Translations under genes and position numbers: made by a program
The notes under the pieces: generated by a model
What the model saw: only the letters and a program-made list of their open reading frames with translations
Databases searched by the model: none
What the model was told of the DNA's origin: nothing
In this document: positions 25,909 through 32,330 of the stretch, in pieces
How positions within the stretch are numbered: the first letter of the stretch is position 1
How the letters are laid out: each line of letters opens with the position of its first letter
From: CAZZCN01 sp964652975
Lineage (GTDB): Bacteria; Bacillota; Clostridia; Saccharofermentanales; UBA5734
Reading direction: 5' to 3'
Assembly: GCA_964652975.1 (NCBI GenBank)
Contig: CAZZCN010000032.1
Span: forward strand, 1 to 32,330
Length of the DNA: 32,330 nt

Positions 25909-27546
25909 CTATTTGACAGATGTATACATGAAGTATTTGAACCCAAGAGGTGAGGAATAGAAACCTTCCAGCTTGGCGCTCTTAAGATAGATATCAACAT
26001 AGTAGTAAATTGGAGCCTGTGGCATTTCGGCCATAAGTATATCTTCTGCTTTGTGCATAGCGTCATATCTGACTGTTCTGTCGTCTGTTCCCTTGATTGT
26101 CTTTATCAGAGCATCAAACTCTGCATTAGACCACTTGGAATCGTTGTTGCCGGATTTTGTCTCCCACATGTCAAGGAAGGAAATAGGATCATTGTAATCT
26201 CCCAGCCATCCGTTACGGGCAACATCATAATCGCCTTTACGTCTTGTGGCTGTAAATACTCCCCACTCCTGTGCAGAAAGTGTGCATTCGATACCAAGTT
26301 CTTTTTTCCACATATTCTGTAGAGCTTCACCTATAGCCTGATGTCCTGAGCTTACATTATGTAAATATTCGAATTTGGGGAATCCTTTACCGCCGGGATA
26401 TCCAGCTTCAGCGAGCAGTTTCTTTGCTTCGGCAACATTTGCTGCATAGTCAGCAGCTTTTACTGAGTAATAATCTCCGCCTTCGGCACGGAATTCCTTG
26501 GTAGGATCTTTGCCTGCAAGACCTATAGGCACGTATGCTGATGCAGGTACTTGACCAGCTTTACCAATCTGCTCAGCAATAAAATTACGGTCTATAGCAA
26601 GTGACAGAGCCTTTCTGACTTTAACATTGTTAAAAGGAGCCTTTTTGGCGTTGAAAGAGATGTAGTAGGTTCCAAGTTGACCTTTTGTGAAGTATTCCGG
26701 AGTTGACTTAAGTGCATTGATCTCATCATTTGGAAGTGAATCTGCAAACATTATCTGTCCATTCTTAAATGCTGCCAGAATTGCATTGTCATCATCCATA
26801 AGTACAAATTTAATTTTGTCTGGACCTAATTTAGATACATCATAATAGTTTGGATTTTTTACATAAACCATTTCGGATTTATGTGCCCAGCTGGATAACA
26901 TATAAGGTCCATTACCCATGTAAGAAGAGGCTTCTGTGGCCCATGCAGTCTTTCCGTCAACCTTGTCTTTTCTTAAAGGCACGTAAGTAGGGAATGCGAG
27001 CAGTTCCTTGAAGTATGGGCAAGGTGATGCAAGCTTGATTTCGATTGTCTTGTCATCGATTGCTTTTACAGCCATGTCGTCAACAGTCTTACCGGCAACT
27101 CCGCCAATATAATCTGCAACGCCTGCTATGACATCGAACATATAGGAATAGGGTGATGCTGTCTTTAAGTCTATTGCCCTTTTCCATGAATAGACAAAGT
27201 CTCCGGCTTTAACGGCTTGTCCGTCAGCCCATTTGGCATCATCGCGGAGAGTGGCAGTATAGGTTAATTTGTCATCGGAGACTTTAACCTCTTTTGCTTG
27301 TCCAAGCTGAGGTATGCCATCTTTGTCTAAGATGTAAAGTCCTTCAAATGCATGAACAATAAGTGTTGCACCGTCGACTGCAGAATTGAGTGCAGGGTCT
27401 ATTGTCTCGGGTTCCGGTCCGACATTGACAGCCACTGTTACTTCCGCTTTAGGTGTTGGTGTCGGTGTAGATGTGGTGGCACAGCCGCTTAATAGCGAAA
27501 TAGTCAGAACAACTGCAAGTAAAATGAATAATCCTCGTTTTGTCAT
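25909..27546 (-). CDS. oppA: Oligopeptide ABC transporter substrate-binding lipoprotein
   Basis: This 545-residue family 5 solute-binding protein is the receptor of the peptide importer encoded upstream. The lipoprotein signal ends LLSGC with Cys22 as the lipid site, followed by a Thr/Pro linker. The family signature region is clear (PETIDPALNSAVDGATLIVH, about 47-66), as are KWADGQAVKAGDFVYSWKRA (about 105-124) and the C-terminal lobe with WLGDYNDPISFLDMW. Its length is normal for OppA/DppA. AAGGAGGAG precedes the ATG. It is separated from oppF by 253 bases with a promoter-like sequence and a hairpin leader, which would allow the receptor to be made in excess over the other subunits. Confidence 0.95.
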   Translation of the reverse strand: MTKRGLFILLAVVLTISLLSGCATTSTPTPTPKAEVTVAVNVGPEPETIDPALNSAVDGATLIVHAFEGLYILDKDGIPQLGQAKEVKVSDDKLTYTATLRDDAKWADGQAVKAGDFVYSWKRAIDLKTASPYSYMFDVIAGVADYIGGVAGKTVDDMAVKAIDDKTIEIKLASPCPYFKELLAFPTYVPLRKDKVDGKTAWATEASSYMGNGPYMLSSWAHKSEMVYVKNPNYYDVSKLGPDKIKFVLMDDDNAILAAFKNGQIMFADSLPNDEINALKSTPEYFTKGQLGTYYISFNAKKAPFNNVKVRKALSLAIDRNFIAEQIGKAGQVPASAYVPIGLAGKDPTKEFRAEGGDYYSVKAADYAANVAEAKKLLAEAGYPGGKGFPKFEYLHNVSSGHQAIGEALQNMWKKELGIECTLSAQEWGVFTATRRKGDYDVARNGWLGDYNDPISFLDMWETKSGNNDSKWSNAEFDALIKTIKGTDDRTVRYDAMHKAEDILMAEMPQAPIYYYVDIYLKSAKLEGFYSSPLGFKYFMYTSVK

Positions 27547-27592
27547 TTTCTTCTCCTCCTTAAAATTTAATCTCAGTTAATTTTTCTTATAA

Positions 27593-27622
27593 ACAAAACA
27601 TAAGCAACCTTGCGTGTTTTGT
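27593..27622 (-). promoter_or_regulatory. Inverted repeat in the oppA leader
   Basis: ACAAAACA (27593-27600) and TGTTTTGT (27615-27622) form an 8-bp stem, and the enclosed GCAA-CC-TTGC (27604-27613) can form an inner stem. It lies about 50-75 bases before the oppA ATG, downstream of the candidate promoter, so it would be in the leader RNA. It may stabilise the message, act as an operator, or attenuate transcription; the lack of a T tract makes termination less likely. Confidence 0.5.
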
Positions 27623-27642
27623 CTATATATCTATAGTTCATA

Positions 27643-27671
27643 ATTATAACTCATTTTTAACAAAATGTTTA
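27643..27671 (-). promoter_or_regulatory. Candidate promoter of oppA
   Basis: On the minus strand, TAAACA (27671-27666) and a perfect TATAAT (27648-27643) are 17 bases apart. This predicts a leader of about 90 bases before oppA that includes the inverted repeat at 27593-27622. The -35 box matches 4 of 6 consensus positions. Confidence 0.5.
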
Positions 27672-27712
27672 GTTATTTTTAAAAAGTAATCTATTGTAAT
27701 TGAAATGAAATA

Positions 27713-27748
27713 TTTTTCATCATTTTGACCATTTTTTTCATCATTTTG
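27713..27748. repeat. 15-bp direct repeat, 21-bp period, upstream of oppA
   Basis: TTTTTCATCATTTTG occurs at 27713-27727 and again, identical, at 27734-27748. The start-to-start distance of 21 bases equals two helical turns, so both copies face the same side of the DNA. They lie 40-80 bases upstream of the candidate oppA -35 box, a suitable place for an activator or repressor. No regulator is assigned. Confidence 0.6.
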
Positions 27749-27799
27749 CTGCTTTTTAGCTAATCCTGCCATCATATTTGATCTGGAGATAAAATATCC

Positions 27800-28780
27800 T
27801 TAACAGATTTCAGGAATTTTATCCAGATTATGGCATGCTACAAAATGTCCTGAGTGAACTTCTGAAAGTTCCGGCTCGTCAATACTGCAAATTTCAGTTG
27901 CATATCGGCATCTTGTCCTGAATCTGCATCCTGACGGAGGATTGAGAGGACTTGGTACATCGCCTTCCAAAATGATTCTACAGCTTTCTTTAGATAGCTT
28001 TGGATCAGGTATGGGTATGGCGGACAAAAGTGACTTTGTGTATGGATGGAGCGGATGAAGGTAAAGCTCTTCAAAATCTGTCATTTCAACAATCTTGCCG
28101 AGGTACATAACCCCTATGCGATTTGAAATATGACGTACAACAGACAAGTCATGTGCTATAAAAAGATATGTCAGACCAAGTGTTTCCTGTAATTCTTCAA
28201 ACATATTAATAATCTGTGCCTGGATAGATACATCCAAAGCAGAAATCGGTTCGTCACAGACTATGAATTCCGGATTTACTGCTAGTGCCCTTGCTATACC
28301 TATGCGTTGTCTTTGACCTCCTGAAAATTCGTGTGGAAAACGTGCTGCATGTTCGCTATTGAGGCCGACTTTCTCTAGAAGCGAGACTATCATCTCTCGT
28401 CGCTGTACATTATTTTGAGCCAGATTGTGGATGTCAATCGGTTCACCTACAATATCTCCTACAGTCATTCTGGGGTCCAAGGATGCATATGGATCCTGAA
28501 ATACTATCTGCATCTTGCGTCTATAAGGTAAAATATTGCCGTGGGTAATATCTGCTCCGTCATAGATAATCTTGCCCGCGGTAGGCTCATAAAGCCGCAA
28601 AATCGCTCTTCCAACTGTGGTTTTGCCACATCCGGATTCACCAACCAGTCCAAATGTCTCACCCTTGTTTATATGAAAAGACACACCATCGACTGCCTTG
28701 ACAAAATTCGTCTTAAATAACCCGCTTCTTACCGGAAAGTATTGCTTGAGGTCAATCACCTCTAATAATTTATCAGACAT
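27800..28780 (-). CDS. oppF: Oligopeptide ABC transporter ATP-binding protein, OppF type
   Basis: This ATPase has about 326 residues. Walker A (GESGCGKTTVG) is near residue 49, the Q-loop FQDPYASLDPRM follows, then the signature FSGGQRQRIGIARAL and Walker B FIVCDEPISALD. The C-terminal oligo_HPY region carries the Cys pattern (CRFRTRCRYATEIC) typical of OppD/OppF. I chose the ATG at 28780, with AAGGGGG nine bases upstream; it overlaps the end of oppD by 8 bases (ATGTCTGA). An in-frame start at 28807 would add nine residues without a ribosome site. It powers peptide import together with OppD. Confidence 0.95.
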   Translation of the reverse strand: MSDKLLEVIDLKQYFPVRSGLFKTNFVKAVDGVSFHINKGETFGLVGESGCGKTTVGRAILRLYEPTAGKIIYDGADITHGNILPYRRKMQIVFQDPYASLDPRMTVGDIVGEPIDIHNLAQNNVQRREMIVSLLEKVGLNSEHAARFPHEFSGGQRQRIGIARALAVNPEFIVCDEPISALDVSIQAQIINMFEELQETLGLTYLFIAHDLSVVRHISNRIGVMYLGKIVEMTDFEELYLHPLHPYTKSLLSAIPIPDPKLSKESCRIILEGDVPSPLNPPSGCRFRTRCRYATEICSIDEPELSEVHSGHFVACHNLDKIPEIC

Positions 28781-29786
28781 TCGCGGTCGCCCCCTTCTGT
28801 TGCTCAAATATTTCCTTGTCGTTTAGCCAGCAAGCAGCAATGTGCGTTTCGGAAATTTCAGTAAATCCCGGCATATAGCTTAAGCAGACTTTCATGCATT
28901 TGCTGCATCTAGGAGCAAACGGACAGCCCGCAGGAGGATTAAGCAGATCCACAGCTGTGCCCTCGACAGGAATCAGCTTCTCATGAGTAGTGGCATTGAT
29001 TTTGGGTATCGAATTAAGAAGACCAATGGTGTACTGGTGTTTAGGGTTATAAAAAATCTCCTCTGTCGTTCCGTATTCAATTATTTTGCCGGCATACATG
29101 ACAGCGATCTTCTCACATACCTCGCTTACCACTCCCAAATCATGGGTAATAAGAATTATAGACATGTTAATCTTCCGACGTATTTCTATCATGAGTTCAA
29201 GTATCTGTGCCTGGATTGTAACGTCCAAAGCAGTTGTCGGCTCATCCGCTATTAAAAGAAGCGGCTCGCAGGCAAGTGCCATGGCTATCATAACCCTCTG
29301 ACGCATTCCACCTGAAAATTCATGTGGATACTGCTTAAGTCTTTTCGCCGGTTCGTTGACACCGACCAGCTCTAACAGTTCTGTAGCTCTGGCGTCAATC
29401 TCCTGCTTTGTCTTGTTGGTATGCAATCTTAGCGCCTCGGTCAATTGATTACCTATGGTATATACCGGGTTAAGCGATGTCATTGGGTCTTGAAAAATAA
29501 TACTGACTTCGTTGCCACGAATCTTTTGTTGCTCCTTTTCGGACATTTGCTCAATCTGGTGACCATTAAAATTAATCGATCCTCCGACAATTTTGCCCGG
29601 TGTTGATATAAGACCCATTATTGAATAAGTGGAAACGCTTTTGCCACTACCGGATTCGCCGACAATACCAAGCACTTCACCATGCTTCATTTTAAAACTT
29701 ATGTCATTGACCGCTTTTATTTCGCCGGCAGGTGTGAAGAAAGTTATTTCCAGATTTTTTATGTCTAATAAATATTCTGATTCCAT
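28773..29786 (-). CDS. oppD: Oligopeptide ABC transporter ATP-binding protein, OppD type
   Basis: This 337-residue ATPase is the partner of OppF. Walker A is GESGSGKSVS (about residue 41), the signature FSGGMRQRVMIAMAL, and Walker B LLIADEPTTALD, followed by the H-loop in LITHDLGVV. A C-terminal oligo_HPY segment with CPFAPRCSKCMKVC is present. The ATG is preceded by GGGGG at a suitable distance, and the gene begins 13 bases after the oppC stop. Its end overlaps the oppF start, so equal synthesis of the two ATPases by coupling is likely. Confidence 0.95.
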   Translation of the reverse strand: MESEYLLDIKNLEITFFTPAGEIKAVNDISFKMKHGEVLGIVGESGSGKSVSTYSIMGLISTPGKIVGGSINFNGHQIEQMSEKEQQKIRGNEVSIIFQDPMTSLNPVYTIGNQLTEALRLHTNKTKQEIDARATELLELVGVNEPAKRLKQYPHEFSGGMRQRVMIAMALACEPLLLIADEPTTALDVTIQAQILELMIEIRRKINMSIILITHDLGVVSEVCEKIAVMYAGKIIEYGTTEEIFYNPKHQYTIGLLNSIPKINATTHEKLIPVEGTAVDLLNPPAGCPFAPRCSKCMKVCLSYMPGFTEISETHIAACWLNDKEIFEQQKGATANV

Positions 29787-29799
29787 TAGGTTTTCCCCC

Positions 29800-30861
29800 T
29801 TACTTTTTCATCTTGGGATCGAATGCATCCCTGAGCCCGTCACCAAAGAGGTTAAAAGCAAGAATAACAACACTGATCATAATTGCAGGAGCAAGCAATC
29901 GATATGAATAAGATGTAATTCCTCCGATTGCATTGGCGGCTAGAGATCCCAGACTCGGCATGGGCGCTGAAACACCAAGACCCAGAAAGCTTAGAAATGA
30001 CTCTGTGAATATGGATGAAGGTATTTGAAGGGATGTAGTCACAATTATTGTACCGATACAGTTTGGAATCAGATGTTTAAAAATGATTCTTGAGTTTTTG
30101 GCACCCAAAGCTCTTGCCGCAGTGACATATTCCTGCTCCTTAAGCATCAGAATCTGTCCTCTCACCATTCGTGCCATACCAACCCAGTAAAGCAAACTGA
30201 ATGCAATGAAAATACTTATAAGACCAGGCCCGATGGCGTCAAGTGGCTTGAATATTTCATTCGTCGCAAAAAGAGCCTTCAGCGGTTCCTTGATGGTAAC
30301 CATCAGAAGGATTATTACCAGTATGTCAGGAATAGTGTATATCAAATCCACTATCCTCATCATCACCATGTCAGTTGTTCCGCCTGCATATCCGGAAATT
30401 GCTCCGTAAAGCGATCCGATGATCAAGATAATAAGACTTGCGATCAACCCAACAAGAAGAGAAATCCTCGTACCGTACATCACCCTGACAGCCACATCAC
30501 GTCCAAGGTTGTCAGTCCCAACCAAATGTGGAAATACAGATTCACCGGCCTTTATACGGACCTGCTCCTTCTCGGAGTACTGCATCGGCCGTAAGTCTTC
30601 GCTGCCCCTAATCTGTTCTTCATAGGAATACGGATAAATACCCGGCAGAATAAACGCAATAATAAATATTAGAACAATTACTACCAATGAACCCATTGCT
30701 ATTGGATTTTTACGAAAACGACGCATGGCATCCTGCCAGTATGTAACCCCCTGACGCATAATTATCAGTTCTTCTTTTTCTTCTGCACTTGCTATTTCAA
30801 ACAATTCCGGGTTCAATTGTAGACTTAATGGATTTTTAGCCGGACGACTGTCTTTATTCAT
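29800..30861 (-). CDS. oppC: Oligopeptide ABC transporter permease, OppC type
   Basis: This 353-residue membrane protein has a cytoplasmic N-terminal tail of about 55 residues with the OppC_N pattern (WQDAMRRFRKNPIAMGSLVV). The first membrane helix follows at about 55-77, then the extracellular stretch with HLVGTDNLGRDVAVRVMYG. A five-helix permease core carries the EAA loop (YVTAARALGAKNSRIIF, near residue 240). The C-terminus ends GDGLRDAFDPKMKK, a hallmark of the family. It starts 20 bases after oppB. Confidence 0.95.
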   Translation of the reverse strand: MNKDSRPAKNPLSLQLNPELFEIASAEEKEELIIMRQGVTYWQDAMRRFRKNPIAMGSLVVIVLIFIIAFILPGIYPYSYEEQIRGSEDLRPMQYSEKEQVRIKAGESVFPHLVGTDNLGRDVAVRVMYGTRISLLVGLIASLIILIIGSLYGAISGYAGGTTDMVMMRIVDLIYTIPDILVIILLMVTIKEPLKALFATNEIFKPLDAIGPGLISIFIAFSLLYWVGMARMVRGQILMLKEQEYVTAARALGAKNSRIIFKHLIPNCIGTIIVTTSLQIPSSIFTESFLSFLGLGVSAPMPSLGSLAANAIGGITSYSYRLLAPAIMISVVILAFNLFGDGLRDAFDPKMKK

Positions 30862-30881
30862 AAACTAACACCATCTCTCCT

Positions 30882-31799
30882 TTATTTCAGTTGTATCCTT
30901 GGATCTACAAGCTTATAAGTAATGTCAACCAGCACATTCATTATAACCAATAAAGATGCCAGGAAAATAGTTGTCCCCATTATCATAGGATAATCACGGT
31001 TTGTTATAGAGCTTATGAATTCTCCACCAAGACCGGGAATTGTAAAAATTCTCTCTACAACGAAACTGCCAGTCAAAATATACGCCAATAATGGTCCCAC
31101 AAAGGTAATAATCGGAAGTATCGCATTACGTAGTCCATGTTTGAAAAGTATCATAAAATTTGATACCCCTTTGGCCTTCGCTGTTCTCATATAATCCTGT
31201 CCGAGAACATCCAGCATGCTGGAGCGCATAAGCCTGGACATATATGACATAGGATAAAAAGATAGCGTAAAGGCAGGAAGAATATAGTGTAATGGCGTAG
31301 ACAAACCATAAGTCGGCAAAATCTTGAGTTTCACACCAAAAAACAGCATCAATGTCGTTGCAACCACAAACCCAGGAATCGCAATTCCAACCGTAGAGAT
31401 AAAAATTAGCACATGGTCTATCCATTTACCTCGATTAACAGCTGCAACTGCCCCCATCGGTATGCCGAAAAACAAGGCAATTAATATCGATATGCCACCA
31501 ACTTTAGCAGAAACAGGAAATGTCTCAGCTATTATCTGCATTATACTTCTTCCAACCTTCTTGATGGAAATGCCCAAATCGCCTTGAACAAGCTTCACCA
31601 TATAGTTCTTGTACTGAACGATAACCGGCTTGTCAAGCCCGTATTTCTCGTTCATTGCTGCAAGAATAGTAGGTGACGGTGATTTTTCACTAAGAAAAGG
31701 GCCGCCTGGCACCAGATACATGATAAAAAATGTTATTGTTGCAACTAAATAGATTGTAAAGACTGCGGAAAGAATTCTTTTTATCAGATAATTTGTCAA
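30882..31799 (-). CDS. oppB: Oligopeptide ABC transporter permease, OppB type
   Basis: This 305-residue permease is the first gene of the peptide importer. The start is a TTG at 31797-31799, with GGGAG ten bases upstream; no in-frame ATG or GTG is available nearby. The N-terminus YLIKRILSAVFTIYLVATI is the usual first helix. GLDKPVIVQYKNY is followed by GDLGIS, and the EAA loop is DYMRTAKAKGVSNFMILF (near residue 202). Six membrane helices are expected. The rare start codon may limit translation. A repeated structured element (31834-31931) lies just upstream and would fall in or next to its promoter or leader. Confidence 0.94.
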   Translation of the reverse strand: MTNYLIKRILSAVFTIYLVATITFFIMYLVPGGPFLSEKSPSPTILAAMNEKYGLDKPVIVQYKNYMVKLVQGDLGISIKKVGRSIMQIIAETFPVSAKVGGISILIALFFGIPMGAVAAVNRGKWIDHVLIFISTVGIAIPGFVVATTLMLFFGVKLKILPTYGLSTPLHYILPAFTLSFYPMSYMSRLMRSSMLDVLGQDYMRTAKAKGVSNFMILFKHGLRNAILPIITFVGPLLAYILTGSFVVERIFTIPGLGGEFISSITNRDYPMIMGTTIFLASLLVIMNVLVDITYKLVDPRIQLK

Positions 31800-31833
31800 T
31801 TGGTTTTCACTCCCATCAAATTAAGCTTCATAT

Positions 31834-31931
31834 AGCGTTTTGGAATAGGTTGTATAAAATAAACGATAGTAAAACGCATTTGGCAAACTATTTTGGTATC
31901 TTCGAAATTATATACCACAAATCAGTTTGCT
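31834..31931. repeat. 98-bp dispersed intergenic element, copy B
   Basis: This is the second copy of the element at 15851-15948 (76 of 98 positions, no gaps). Here the folding is strong. GCGTTTT (31835-31841) pairs with AAAACGC (31871-31877). GCAAACT (31883-31889) pairs with AGTTTGC (31924-31930), and the stem continues inward to 17 base pairs with two single-base bulges and a 12-base loop. It lies 35-132 bases upstream of the oppB start. No T tract follows in either direction, so it is not a simple terminator. Confidence 0.75.
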
Positions 31932-32025
31932 GTTCAGTTCGTTTAAAATGTCAAATTTTGTTCAGAATATTAATCAATTATACTATACTTCTATACATTT
32001 TGAAATATAAAGGAATATATATTTA

Positions 32026-32325
32026 TTAACACTTCATAAACACACAAATCCAGATGCACTTCGGATCAGAGCTCGTATTAATTATACGGTGTTTTTCATG
32101 GGCACCGATAAATAAAGTGTCGCCAGCTTTCAATTCAACTGTCCGGTTGTCTTCAAATGCGAGAACAGCAGTCCCGGTTATCAGCAATACCCACTCATCC
32201 TCTTCCTGGTCATACCAGAACCCATCGGGACTTACATTGCCGGATGATACAATTCTTTCGATTCTGACATTGCTACCGCTTGTTTGACAGCAACTAAATA
32301 AACAAAACTCACAAGATCCTTTCAT
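32026..32325 (-). CDS. Small cupin-domain protein
   Basis: The visible frame gives 99 residues, close to the usual size of single-domain cupins. The core is clear: VRIERIVSSGNVSPDGFWYD, then DEWVLLITGTAVL (motif 1) and GDTLFIGAHEKHRI (motif 2, with metal-type His residues). The N-terminus (KGSCEFCLFSCCQTSG) is Cys-rich. The start at 32325 is not certain, because only five bases of upstream sequence are in the window and the frame stays open to the edge. Function is unknown; such proteins often bind a metal and a small ligand. It is separated from oppB by 226 bases including the repeated element. Confidence 0.82.
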   Translation of the reverse strand: MKGSCEFCLFSCCQTSGSNVRIERIVSSGNVSPDGFWYDQEEDEWVLLITGTAVLAFEDNRTVELKAGDTLFIGAHEKHRIINTSSDPKCIWICVFMKC

Positions 32326-32330
32326 CCATT

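Noticed and set aside
31834..31931. Rho-independent terminator of the cupin gene
   Set aside because: The stem is strong, but no T tract follows on either strand, and the same element lies near the AraC gene where a separate terminator already exists.
1..32330. tRNA, rRNA, insertion sequence or prophage genes
   Set aside because: No transposase, integrase, phage or stable RNA gene could be recognised on either strand.

Overview
The window reads as low-GC, Gram-positive anaerobic Clostridia. A type I dockerin, lipoprotein-type binding proteins, strong GGAGG-type ribosome sites and AT-rich spacers suggest a plant-polysaccharide degrader with cellulosome-like parts, such as a Ruminiclostridium or Acetivibrio relative. 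The genus is an inference. Apart from one pair of small ORFs near 24.8-25.1 kb, every gene lies on the minus strand, so the window is best read from high to low coordinates.

32.3-25.1 kb: the end of a cupin gene, then a complete peptide importer (oppB, oppC, oppD, oppF as a tight operon, then oppA behind its own leader), a terminator, and a small two-pass membrane protein. A convergent plus-strand pair of tiny ORFs follows.

24.6-16.1 kb: a surface-enzyme cluster. It holds (i) a membrane-tethered beta-helix enzyme, followed by a decayed in-frame copy of its own 3' end; (ii) a secreted non-catalytic protein with three copies of an unrecognised module of about 130 residues and a wall-sorting-like tail; and (iii) a large secreted enzyme with three more copies of that module, an internal dockerin and a beta-helix catalytic region homologous to (i). 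The 5' ends of (ii) and (iii) are duplicates of each other.

15.6-0 kb: an AraC-type regulator, then a sugar-uptake operon of about 14 kb: a lipoprotein binding protein with a CBM-like tail, a second binding protein fused to CBM-like modules, permease pair 1, an NHL-propeller/Yip1 membrane protein, an 18-unit 8-bp tandem repeat, a DUF5696 protein, permease pair 2, and an ADP-ribosylglycohydrolase that runs off the window. No sugar-importer ATPase is present, so a shared MsmX/MsiK-type ATPase elsewhere is presumed.

A working model is that the surface enzymes cut a plant polysaccharide, the CBM-bearing binding proteins capture the products, two MalFG-type channels import them, and the AraC protein controls the operon. 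The actual substrate cannot be read from the sequence. The most novel-looking signals are a 98-bp gap-free repeated intergenic element with a conserved hairpin (15851-15948 and 31834-31931), the unrecognised module, the TAG-separated 3'-end duplication, and the 8-bp array inside the operon.
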